Assembly: GCA_032622095.1 (NCBI GenBank)
Contig: CP136069.1
Coordinates: 159,143,043 to 159,207,042, forward strand
Length of the DNA: 64,000 bases
DNA from: Siphonodentalium dalli
Lineage: Eukaryota > Mollusca > Scaphopoda > Gadilida > Siphonodentaliidae
Reading direction: 5' to 3'
Part shown: piece by piece, positions 54,091 to 64,000 of the stretch
Layout: every line of letters begins with the position of its first letter
How positions within the stretch are numbered: position 1 is the first letter of the stretch
The notes under the pieces: model-generated
What the model was told of the DNA's origin: nothing
The model's input: only the letters and a program-made list of their open reading frames with translations
Database searches by the model: none
Program-made: the position numbers and the translations under genes

Positions 54091-57000
54091 TCAGTGATTC
54101 CATAAGCAGTGGAGACTACACTCGCATCACGGTGAAATCTAAAATAGTCACTGGCTCGTATTTTCTGCAAACAATTCGGGTGAAGTTTAATAAGGCTGAA
54201 ATGGTCACTGTCACCCCTTTCTTTCAGTTGGGTACACAGCTTTTTTATGCCACTTGTTTCTAATTATAGAAATTTGATGTCCGTTAGCGTGGTAACTTTG
54301 ACAAACGCCAACGAACCTCACCTCATTCGAAATTAAGGATATGTGTTATTAGCTACCACAAAAAAAATTAAACTAGACAATGTAGATCTCAGTTATTCAC
54401 AAAATTCATCTCTGACTGGAACCAATCGATAAAAAATCACCATGGTTGTATAGCGCCAAGTAACTGACGACTTTTGAAGTAAATAATTTTTTAAATCGCG
54501 CTTTTTTCCTCGAAGAAATATACAGGTATATTGACTATTGACTAAATAATGGATGTACAGAAATGAAAAAAATAATGCAAACATCTAAACATTGTTTTTT
54601 GGGAGCGTTTCTCCATAGGAAGTTACTTACTACAGTATGTTCTGATTTACATGGGTTTTACCCATGTATGTTCTTTTTCGATCACCGGCATTTGATGAGA
54701 GTAAAGTGGCGTACACCATGTCTTTACTTGCCTTTTAAATTCGTTTAAAAACATGGCTGCCAGCAGCCATCTTGTATTTCAAATTGAATCCATCGGCACA
54801 CCCTGCAGTCCGCATATATGTAAGGAATGATAGGCATGATTAGGATTAAATTAAAGCTGTCAAATTTGAACGATTTTCGATTAAATACATGGCCACCGGC
54901 AGCCATCTTGTATTTTACTTTTTGCATGACTAAATCCTAGATTTGGCACACCCTACAGACCAAATCCCTCATCTGGTCGTCACCAAACTTCATAAGGATC
55001 TCCATGGTGATCTGTCGATGGGAGCCAATGATGTTTTCAGAAATTTGTTAAAAAACATGCCCACCAACGGCCATTTTTGATTTTTACTCTTTGCATGACT
55101 AAATCCTTCGGCACAACTTGTAGGCGTCATCCGATCATCTGACACAAAACTTCATAAGGATCTTCAGGGTGACCTCTAAATGGGAGCCAAAGATATTTTC
55201 CGAATTTAGTTTTTTAAAAAAACATGGTGGCAGTGGTCATCTTGGATTTTACTCTTTTCATGACTAAAATGATTTGGCACACCCTACATGCCACATCCCT
55301 CATCTTTCACACAAACTGCATATGGTTCGTTGGTTTGACCTCTAGATGGAAGCTGTCCAATTCCTCCGAAATTTGTTACAAAACATGGGCGACTGGAGCC
55401 ATCTTGGATTTCACATTTGAATCCATTGGCACACCCTGCAGTCCACATTTAGGTAGCAGTACACGATTTCACGGGTTGTAGGGGGTCTGAAAAATTGAAA
55501 AATAAGTATCTGGGGGGCATAACAGCCAGTATAGCCTGTGTTAAATGTGTATTTACTGGTTTGAAGGTTTAATTATTTTACAAAACTGGGAAAGTTCTCA
55601 AAAAAGTGAAAAATTTGGATACGCAACAGGGTTTTCGTATTCAGTGGAGGCCAACTCTGTGTTATTGGTTACAGGAAAATAGCCCGATTTCTCTCCCCTG
55701 AATTCTGTCATCTGGGCTCGCAAGACATTTTTTTCAAATTGATACGATAACTTTTTTTCTATTTCAAATATTTCTCAGCTCTAACATAGCTCTATCAGGT
55801 GGAAGAAGCTTATTTACTGACATTCGCTCTATCGTGGTCTGTTTTGGGGTTGAAAATGGTCAATTTGAGTCCAAAAATGGGTAAAATTGAGCGTTTTGTG
55901 TGTGCAAACCAAGGGGCATAACTCAATAACAAATTGTACGAAGAAGCTAAAGTACAGACAAGTGATTACACCTAAAATTTCTGTCGAAATTAAAACATGC
56001 TTGATGGGACCTATGCCAAAGATAATGGTTCAGCATTGATTTGAAGTACAGTACCCCCTCCCAGGTTGGCAAAATTGCTGGAAATCGTGTACTGCTACCT
56101 TAGTGGAGAAATGTTTGAAATGAAATTAATTTCATTTACACAATACAATCCATTTACTGAAACTTTTGACTTTCTTTATCATTCTATTGACTGCTCAGCA
56201 TAAACTTATTAACGCCTTCCCACGTTGAGCTACAGTGTCATTGACACTTTCATTTACATGGGTGTAAATGGCTTTTACCAGAGTTTATCATTGTTAACCT
56301 GACTTTACCATGATTTACTTGAATTTATAAGTGTATTTACATGGCTTTTACCAGAGTGAGTTTACCATGCCTTTACTTGGAATCTACAAGGGTATGTTTT
56401 TATTGTAAACCTGACTTTACCACATTTTACCAGAGTATAGAGCCTGGTAAATCTGGCTTTTACCAGAGTTTTGGTCCGTTATCGCGATAACTTGAACAAC
56501 AAACGTCAACCAATTTCATCCATATTTGGTATATATGGAGTTGTTACAACAATAGCTCGAACAAGTTCGAAAACCAGATTCGTCCGATCCGTTTACCTCA
56601 GTATATACGGCCCTTAGTTTCTTAGCTCTCTAGTTTTATAACCTTTAGCGCGAAAACTTGAAAAAAAGTTAATGTCAACCACACATGCACGGGGGGATCG
56701 ATCGAAGGCCGCTCCCAGCAATCGGGAGCTGCTCCGAGCCGCCAACGAGGCACTTCGAGTTTTTGAGTAATTTATGCAGACAGGAATTTAGAACTCCGCA
56801 CTAAACCAAAGATTCCGCACAAACGGAGAGGTATGTATTATCTGTTTTAGGATTGCCCACCCATGACTAAAACACCGGCACTGTTGACAAAACATCAATT
56901 ATTTTGCACTGAAAAATACACTATACTTGCTATTTACGATTAAATGTACCTGAAGTCAAATATTACCCCAAGCCGCCCCAGAAATTGTAGCCCAAAATTC

Positions 57001-57261
57001 CCCAGAATAAACGGGATTGGTGGTGTAGCGATGATTTGCCAACGAGGCTGAACGGTGATAGTCAACGGGGCCCCTCCGAGTGACTAACACAGGAGTACGA
57101 TTATCAAAATGGAGTTATACGTTTTGGTATATAAAATGGCACTGCTTTAGCCCGAGTTTTTCTGACTCGCAAATGCTATGCTTCTTGCCGACTCAAAACA
57201 GGCATGCATGGACCCTGCAATAATGAATGTTTACTGATCTACAGTCTTTTCCAAAGATTCC

Positions 57262-57434
57262 AATATAATAGAATAGAATATGTATTGCAATACACCAATT
57301 ATATAGGTAGTTGAAAGTTACATAATGATTAAACATGTAAAAACACAAAATGAAATATACATTGCGTTTAATAAATGTTATATGCGAAGCATCATCATTC
57401 GAAAACCGTGTCAGGTTTTTCTCTGCAAAGTTAC
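57262..57434 (-). other. LINE 3' untranslated tail in unit 5
   Basis: Follows the stop of the LINE tail fragment and ends in GCAATACATATTCTATTCTA and TTATATTGG. Short (TTCTA)n-like 3' ends are common in CR1-type and related LINEs. Equivalent at about 41955 and 62269. Confidence 0.55.
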
Positions 57435-57707
57435 TCAGTTTTCAAAAACCCCCTTCTGAGAAAGCAACAACCGGATCATGTTGCATAGGGTATTTATAAT
57501 CTTTACATCATCATTTCTCATAATATTTTGAAATTTTTCACTGTCACTCATTTTCGAAAATTCATAGTCATAATCTTCAATATCTCGATATAGTATTTGT
57601 CTTAGATCGGAGTATTCACTACACGCAATAACAAAATGCATTTCAGTTTCAACACCTGTGGATCGCACATTGTGAATAATACTATGGGATAACGATTGTG
57701 CGGCCAT
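57435..57707 (-). pseudogene. LINE C-terminal tail fragment (representative, unit 5)
   Basis: 90 codons from an ATG at 57707 to TGA. The first ~15 residues (M-A-A-Q-S-L-S-H) are probably fortuitous. From about residue 18 the pattern 'GVETEMHFVIACSEYSDLR' and then 'MSDSEKFQNIM' with 'IINTLCNMIRLLL' is the typical end of an animal LINE ORF2 (last two ligands H and C of a zinc-knuckle-like cluster, then a helical tail). The predicted protein is identical in units 1, 5 and 6 with one synonymous C/T change. It is different from the LINE at 30-33 kb. The upstream reverse transcriptase is absent. Confidence 0.7.
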
Positions 57708-57956
57708 TTTAAAGATATACTGAACTAACAAGTCATATCAATATCTACTTATTACATAAATAAGTTAATAATTAGTATCATTATGTCCAATGTTTTAGAA
57801 AAAGAAAAAATGGGAATCAACCATTCCACTCATAAAAAGGATATTGCTAAATTAATTAGTGAGACAGAATGAACCAATATGAGATATATGAAATTCAGAT
57901 AAACATCCTTAAGTTTTTGAACAGTTTTTAAAGATCATTTATTTTATAAAATAACG

Positions 57957-58021
57957 ATGGTAGGGGGGGGGGGGGCGGGGCGCAATCGGCACAGTATAGT
58001 TTTTTGTTTGTTTTTTTTTTA
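57957..58021. repeat. G-run plus poly-T block in long units (unit 5 shown)
   Basis: GATGGTAGGGGG..., GCGGGGCGCAATCGGCAC, AGTATAG then T-rich tract before ACACCAGTGC. Length varies between units (34598-34655, 42647-42710, 57957-58021, 62963-63026) and the block is missing at 38.16 kb. Confidence 0.75.
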
Positions 58022-58386
58022 CACCAGTGCTTTGTTTTACTAACGCAAATGTATTTTTGAATGAGCTTTGCGTTCACCAATATATAATAGTATATTATAC
58101 TGATAATTTCATAATTTGAAGTTATTACGGTGAAGTTTCCAACCGCTGCCAAAATATGAAAAGGTGAGTGTCGAGTTGACTGGGTAGACCCCGACCCCGC
58201 CAGCCCGAGGACTGACGCAGCCGAGAAGTTCAGATGCTTCAGGCTCATATGAAGTGAGTGTGGTGGTGCTCAGGCACCGATGTACTCAGGTTTTCCACCC
58301 AGCTGCGGCTCACCCGATAAACGTTCCCATTCTTTGGTAATATATATTAAAGCAAAGGTGTTGTGCAATACCCGATATATAGTTAA

Positions 58387-58707
58387 AACACGATCACCGG
58401 ACAAAGAGGGAATACTCTAAGTTTCACAGTGATACAGAATGAAACATTTACCAGAGACGTGACCACAAATCGATGGTGGAGTTGTTTAAGTGGATTTACT
58501 GCGATCCCAACTCCCAAACAGGCCATATATAGCCGGTCTTCCAAAACTGAGTTCCACTCAGCTGTCAACATGTACCCATCACTAAACTTCTTATCCAAAG
58601 TGTATTCTCCTGGAAAATGTCATCCAGTAATTACATTCAGTACCATAAGGAATCAGGGAGCTAAATGTGTTCTAGAGTCGGGGAGCGAGTACACCGTGGA
58701 ACCCTAA
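58387..58707 (+). pseudogene. open frame A, unit 6 (frameshifted)
   Basis: One C is missing in GTGGAACCCTAAAGG (58697-58711), which creates an early TAA; the last seven residues are lost. Confidence 0.45.
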
Positions 58708-58858
58708 AGGTGAAGGTAACTGAAGAATGACCTTCACCTGATACATGCGACACGTTGTTAAAGGATGACATCGCGTTTATTTGATTTGTACATAATATCT
58801 AAATAATTTAAACTGGTGAATGAATGGGGGAATGGATTTTTGTGAGCGGGAAATTTAT

Positions 58859-59095
58859 TTAACTAGCTGCTGTAGTTCTGGATTTTTCCAGATCAAATTT
58901 GGCTGTGGGATAGCCCCGTCGTACACTTGGGGATTTATTTTTAAAAGTAAACACATGACCTATGATTTTTCTTGCATTTTCGTGATCAACTGGTGTCAAT
59001 CTAGCTGGGTAAACATCACTGGTATGGCCTGCAGGCTTCAATTCAGTGAATTTGGCGGAAACGTTAACACTGTCGCCTATGGGAAACCATTTAGT
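58859..59095 (-). CDS. open frame B, unit 6
   Basis: Same 78-codon frame as 46984-47220. Confidence 0.35.
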   Translation of the reverse strand, partial: TKWFPIGDSVNVSAKFTELKPAGHTSDVYPARLTPVDHENARKIIGHVFTFKNKSPSVRRGYPTAKFDLEKSRTTAAS

Positions 59096-62000
59096 TCAGT
59101 GATTCCATAAGCAGTGGAGACTACACTCGCATCACGGTGAAATCTAAAATAGTCACTGGCTCGTATTTTCTGCAAACAATTCGGGTGAAGTTTAATAAGG
59201 CTGAAATGGTCACTGTCACCCCTTTCTTTCAGTTGGGTACACAGCTTTTTTATGCCACTTGTTTCTAATTATAGAAATTTGATGTCCGTTAGCGTGGTAA
59301 CTTTGACAAACGCCAACGAACCTCACCTCATTCGAAATCAAGGATATGTGTTATTAGCTACCACAAAAAAAATTAAACTAGACAATGTAGATCTCAGTTA
59401 TTCACAAAATTCATCTCTGACTGGAACCAATCGATAAAAAAAATCACCATGGTTGTATAGCGCCAAGTAACTGACGACTTTTGAAGTAAATAATTTTTTA
59501 AATCGCGCTTTTTTCCTCGAAGAAATATACAGGTATATTGACTATTGACTAAATAATGGATGTACAGAAATGAAAAAAATAATGCAAACATCTAAACATT
59601 GTTTTTTGGGAGCGTTTCTCCATAGGAAGTTACTTACTACAGTATGTTCTGATTTACATGGGTTTTACCCATGTATGTTCTTTTTCGATCACCGGCATTT
59701 GATGAGAGTAAAGTGGCGTACACCATGTCTTTACTTGCCTTTTAAATTTGTTTAAAAACATGGCTGCCAGCAGCCATCTTGTATTTCAAATTGAATCCAT
59801 CGGCACACCCTGCAGTCCGCATATATGTAAGGAATGATAGGCATGATTAGGATTAAATTAAAGCTGTCAAATTTGAACGATTTTCGATTAAATACATGGC
59901 CACCGGCAGCCATCTTGTATTTTACTTTTTGCATGACTAAATCCTAGATTTGGCACACCCTACAGACCAAATCCCTCATCTGGTCGTCACCAAACTTCAT
60001 AAGGATCTCCATGGTGATCTGTCGATGGGAGCCAATGATGTTTTCAGAAATTTGTTAAAAAACATGCCCACCAACGGCCATTTTTGATTTTTACTCTTTG
60101 CATGACTAAATCCTTCGGCACAACTTGTAGGCGTCATCCGATCATCTGACACAAAACTTCATAAGGATCTTCAGGGTGACCTCTAAATGGGAGCCAAAGA
60201 TATTTTCCGAATTTAGTTTTTAAAAAAAACATGGTGGCAGTGGTCATCTTGGATTTTACTCTTTTCATGACTAAAATGATTTGGCACACCCTACATGCCA
60301 CATCCCTCATCTTTCACACAAACTGCATATGGTTCGTTGGTTTGACCTCTAGATGGAAGCTGTCCAATTCCTCCGAAATTTGTTACAAAACATGGGCGAC
60401 TGGAGCCATCTTGGATTTCACATTTGAATCCATTGGCACACCCTGCAGTCCACATTTAGGTAGCAGTACACGATTTCACGGGTTGTAGGGGGTCTGAAAA
60501 ATTGAAAAATAAGTATCTGGGGGGCATAACAGCCAGTATAGCCTGTGTTAAATGTGTATTTACTGGTTTGAAGGTTTAATTATTTTACAAAACTGGGAAA
60601 GTTCTCAAAAAAGTGAAAAATTTGGATACGCAACAGGGTTTTCGTATTCAGTGGAGGCCAACTCTGTGTTATTGGTTACAGGAAAATAGCCCGATTTCTC
60701 TCCCCTGAATTCTGTCATCTGGGCTCGCAAGACATTTTTTTCAAATTGATACGATAACTTTTTTTCTATTTCAAATATTTCTCAGCTCTAACATAGCTCT
60801 ATCAGGTGGAAGAAGCTTATTTACTTATATTCGCTCTATCGTGGTCTGTTTTGGGGTTGAAAATGGTCAATTTGAGTCCAAAAATGGGTAAAATTGAGCG
60901 TTTTGTGTGTGCAAACCAAGGGGCATAACTCAATAACAAATTGTACGAAGAAGCTAAAGTACAGACAAGTGATTACACCTAAAATTTCTGTCGAAATTAA
61001 AACATGCTTGATGGGACCTATGCCAAAGATAATGGTTCAGCATTGATTTGAAGTACAGTACCCCCTCCCAGGTTGGCAAAATTGCTGGAAATCGTGTACT
61101 GCTACCTTAGTGGAGAAATGTTTGAAATGAAATTAATTTCATTTACACAATACAATCCATTTACTGAAACTTTTGACTTTCTTTATCATTCTATTGACTG
61201 CTCAGCATAAACTTATTAACGCCTTCCCACGTTGAGCTACAGTGTCATTGACACTTTCATTTACATGGGTGTAAATGGCTTTTACCAGAGTTTATCATTG
61301 TTAACCTGACTTTACCATGATTTACTTGAATTTATAAGTGTATTTACATGGCTTTTACCAGAGTGAGTTTACCATGCCTTTACTTGGAATCTACAAGGGT
61401 ATGTTTTTATTGTAAACCTGACTTTACCACATTTTACCAGAGTATAGAGCCTGGTAAATCTGGCTTTTACCAGAGTTTTGGTCCGTTATCGCGATAACTT
61501 GAACAACAAACGTCAACCAATTTCATCCATATTTGGTATATATGGAGTTGTTACAACAATAGCTCGAACAAGTTCGAAAACCAGATTCGTCCGATCCGTT
61601 TACCTCAGTATATACGGCCCTTAGTTTCTTAGCTCTCTAGTTTTATAACCTTTAGCGCGAAAACTTGAAAAAAAGTTAATGTCAACCACACATGCACGGG
61701 GGGATCGATCGAAGGCCGCTCCCAGCAATCGGGAGCTGCTCCGAGCCGCCAACGAGGCACTTCGAGTTTTTGAGTAATTTATGCAGACAGGAATTTAGAA
61801 CTCCGCACTAAACCAAAGATTCCGCACAAACGGAGAGGTATGTATTATCTGTTTTAGGATTGCCCACCCATGACTAAAACACCGGCACTGTTGACAAAAC
61901 ATCAATTATTTTGCACTGAAAAATACACTATACTTGCTATTTACGATTAAATGTACCTGAAGTCAAATATTACCCCAAGCCGCCCCAGAAATTGTAGCCC

Positions 62001-62441
62001 AAAATTCCCCAGAATAAACGGGATTGGTGGTGTAGCGATGATTTGCCAACGAGGCTGAACGGTGATAGTCAACGGGGCCCCTCCGAGTGACTAACACAGG
62101 AGTACGATTATCAAAATGGAGTTATACGTTTTGGTATATAAAATGGCACTGCTTTAGCCCGAGTTTTTCTGACTCGCAAATGCTATGCTTCTTGCCGACT
62201 CAAAACAGGCATGCATGGACCCTGCAATAATGAATGTTTACTGATCTACAGTCTTTTCCAAAGATTCCAATATAATAGAATAGAATATGTATTGCAATAC
62301 ACCAATTATATAGGTAGTTGAAAGTTACATAATGATTAAACATGTAAAAACACAAAATGAAATATACATTGCGTTTAATAAATGTTATATGCGAAGCATC
62401 ATCATTCGAAAACCGTGTCAGGTTTTTCTCTGCAAAGTTAC

Positions 62442-62714
62442 TCAGTTTTCAAAAACCCCCTTCTGAGAAAGCAACAACCGGATCATGTTGCATAGGGTAT
62501 TTATAATCTTTACATCATCATTTCTCATAATATTTTGAAATTTTTCACTGTCACTCATTTTCGAAAATTCATAGTCATAATCTTCAATATCTCGATATAG
62601 TATTTGTCTTAGATCGGAGTATTCACTACACGCAATAACAAAATGCATTTCAGTTTCAACACCTGTGGATCGCACATTGTGAATAATACTATGGGATAAC
62701 GATTGTGCGGCCAT
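62442..62714 (-). pseudogene. LINE C-terminal tail fragment, unit 6
   Basis: Same 90-codon frame as 57435-57707, identical in sequence. Confidence 0.7.
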
Positions 62715-63391
62715 TTTAAAGATATACTGAACTAACAAGTCATATCAATATCTACTTATTACATAAATAAGTTAATAATTAGTATCATTATGTCCAATGT
62801 TTTAGAAAAAGAAAAAATGGGAATCAACCATTCCACTCATAAAAAGGATATTGCTAAATTAATTAGTGAGACAGAATGAACCAATATGAGATATATGAAA
62901 TTCAGATAAACATCCTTAAGTTTTTGAACAGTTTTTAAAGATCATTTATTTTATAAAATAACGATGGTAGGGGGGGGGGGCGGGGCGCAATCGGCACAGT
63001 ATAGTTTTTTGTTTGTTTTTTTTTTACACCAGTGCTTTGTTTTACTAACGCAAATGTATTTTTGAATGAGCTTTGCGTTCACCAATATATAATAGTATAT
63101 TATACTGATAATTTCATAATTTGAAGTTATTACGGTGAAGTTTCCAACCGCTGCCAAAATATGAAAAGGTGAGTGTCGAGTTGACTGGGTAGACCCCGAC
63201 CCCGCCAGCCCGAGGACTGACGCAGCCGAGAAGTTCAGATGCTTCAGGCTCATATGAAGTGAGTGTGGTGGTGCTCAGGCACCGATGTACTCAGGTTTTC
63301 CACCCAGCTGCGGCTCACCCGATAAACGTTCCCATTCTTTGGTAATATATATTAAAGCAAAGGTGTTGTGCAATACCCGATATATAGTTAA

Positions 63392-63736
63392 AACACGATC
63401 ACCGGACAAAGAGGGAATACTCTAAGTTTCACAGTGATACAGAATGAAACATTTACCAGAGACGTGACCACAAATCGATGGTGGAGTTGTTTAAGTGGAT
63501 TTACTGCGATCCCAACTCCCAAACAGGCCATATATAGCCGGTCTTCCAAAACTGAGTTCCACTCAGCTGTCAACATGTACCCATCACTAAACTTCTTATC
63601 CAAAGTGTATTCTCCTGGAAAATGTCATCCAGTAATTACATTCAGTACCATAAGGAATCAGGGAGCTAAATGTGTTCTAGAGTCGGGGAGCGAGTACACC
63701 GTGGAACCCCTAAAGGTGAAGGTAACTGAAGAATGA
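63392..63736 (+). CDS. open frame A, unit 7
   Basis: Same 114-codon frame as 46511-46855, intact. Confidence 0.35.
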   Translation, partial: NTITGQRGNTLSFTVIQNETFTRDVTTNRWWSCLSGFTAIPTPKQAIYSRSSKTEFHSAVNMYPSLNFLSKVYSPGKCHPVITFSTIRNQGAKCVLESGSEYTVEPLKVKVTEE

Positions 63737-64000
63737 CCTTCACCTGATACATGCGACACGTTGTTAAAGGATGACATCGCGTTTATTTGATTTGTACATA
63801 ATATCTAAATAATTTAAACTGGTGAATGAATGGGGGAATGGATTTTTGTGAGCGGGAAATTTATTTAACTAGCTGCTGTAGTTCTGGATTTTTCCAGATC
63901 AAATTTGGCTGTGGGATAGCCCCGTCGTACACTTGGGGATTTATTTTTAAAAGTAAACACATGACCTATGATTTTTCTTGCATTTTCGTGATCAACTGGT
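63434..64000 (+). repeat. array unit 7 (partial, cut by window end)
   Basis: Frame A complete, frame B (from 63864) runs off the edge. Sequence as in units 3-6. Confidence 0.92.

Larger units (their letters stand above)
53423..58428 (+). repeat. array unit 5 (5006 bp, long type)
   Basis: Contains the 1.57-kb block (56779-58348) absent from units 2-4. Shares ACTGACATTCGC (55816) with unit 3 and ACCTTTAGCGCG (56641) with unit 6. Private AATTAAGG at 54332. Confidence 0.92.
58429..63433 (+). repeat. array unit 6 (5005 bp, long type)
   Basis: Nearly identical to unit 5. Frame B at 58859-59095, LINE tail at 62442-62714. Two extra A at 59435-59441. Confidence 0.92.
29786..64000 (+). repeat. large tandem array (macrosatellite-like), 3.4- and 5.0-kb units
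   Basis: A common anchor (GTGATACAGAATGAAAC) occurs at 38574, 43119, 46553, 49988, 53423, 58429 and 63434, giving units of 4545, 3434, 3435, 3435, 5006 and 5005 bp, plus two degenerate edge copies before 38574. Short and long units differ by one 1.57-kb block (56779-58348 in the fifth anchored unit). Units of equal type differ by only a handful of bases over kilobases. The array runs off the right edge, so its size is unknown. Unit content, in order from the anchor: open frame A, open frame B (minus), CGTTAGCGTGGTAA block, four degenerate ~150-bp subrepeats, a unique ~650-bp block, TTTACCAGAGT-rich block, and, in long units, a LINE tail and a poly-T block. Confidence 0.93.

Noticed and set aside
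1-64000. tRNA, rRNA or small structured RNA genes
   Set aside because: No tRNA A/B-box arrangement with a cloverleaf or rRNA core sequence was noticed by eye; a covariance-model scan was not possible.

Overview
This window is eukaryotic, intron-bearing, repeat-rich animal DNA. Several dispersed repeats are of a kind widespread in mollusc (especially bivalve) genomes: a 'GCTCACCTGAG...GGAGCTAT' repeat at 23.03 kb, 'GTCCGTCCGTCCGT' elements at 22.3 and 28.4 kb, and repeated 'GGCCATCTTG / GGCACACCCT' blocks. A bivalve or other mollusc is my inference, not a proof. I see no bacterial operons, rRNA, tRNA or CRISPR array.

Left part (1-9.4 kb): the 3' end of one spliced plus-strand gene that I do not recognise (exons 6651-6767, 7684-7763 and 9007-9121 with the stop; possibly 1-69). 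The 6.6-kb interval upstream of 6651 holds a degenerate retroelement at 931-5922. It has the diagnostic architecture of a DIRS-type (tyrosine-recombinase) retrotransposon: inverted terminal repeats plus an internal complementary region that equals the reverse complement of its right end joined to its left end.

Middle (6.8-29 kb): dense non-autonomous DNA transposons. They are: (1) a hairpin family with 8-bp target duplications, hAT-like; (2) TTAA-flanked elements starting CCCTTT, piggyBac-like; (3) TA-flanked near-perfect palindromes starting CAGTAATG, Tc1/mariner- or pogo-like; (4) an element with TTCACAC ends. Several are nested, and paralogous copies preserve empty sites. An 840-bp inverted repeat without indels flanks a 1.88-kb spacer (17353-18192 / 20070-20909). 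Three palindromes form a tandem array of exact 175-bp period at 25.3-25.8 kb.

Right part (29.8 kb to the window end): a large tandem array. Two degenerate edge copies are followed by homogeneous units of 4545, 3434, 3435, 3435, 5006 and 5005 bp and a partial unit that runs off the window. Short and long units differ by one 1.57-kb block. The first edge copy was hit by a 2.86-kb LINE (broken reverse transcriptase), itself hit by a 469-bp TTAA-flanked element. Each unit is a mosaic: four degenerate ~150-bp subrepeats, a LINE 3' tail (long units only), and two convergent unrecognised open frames. No complete cellular gene is visible inside the array.
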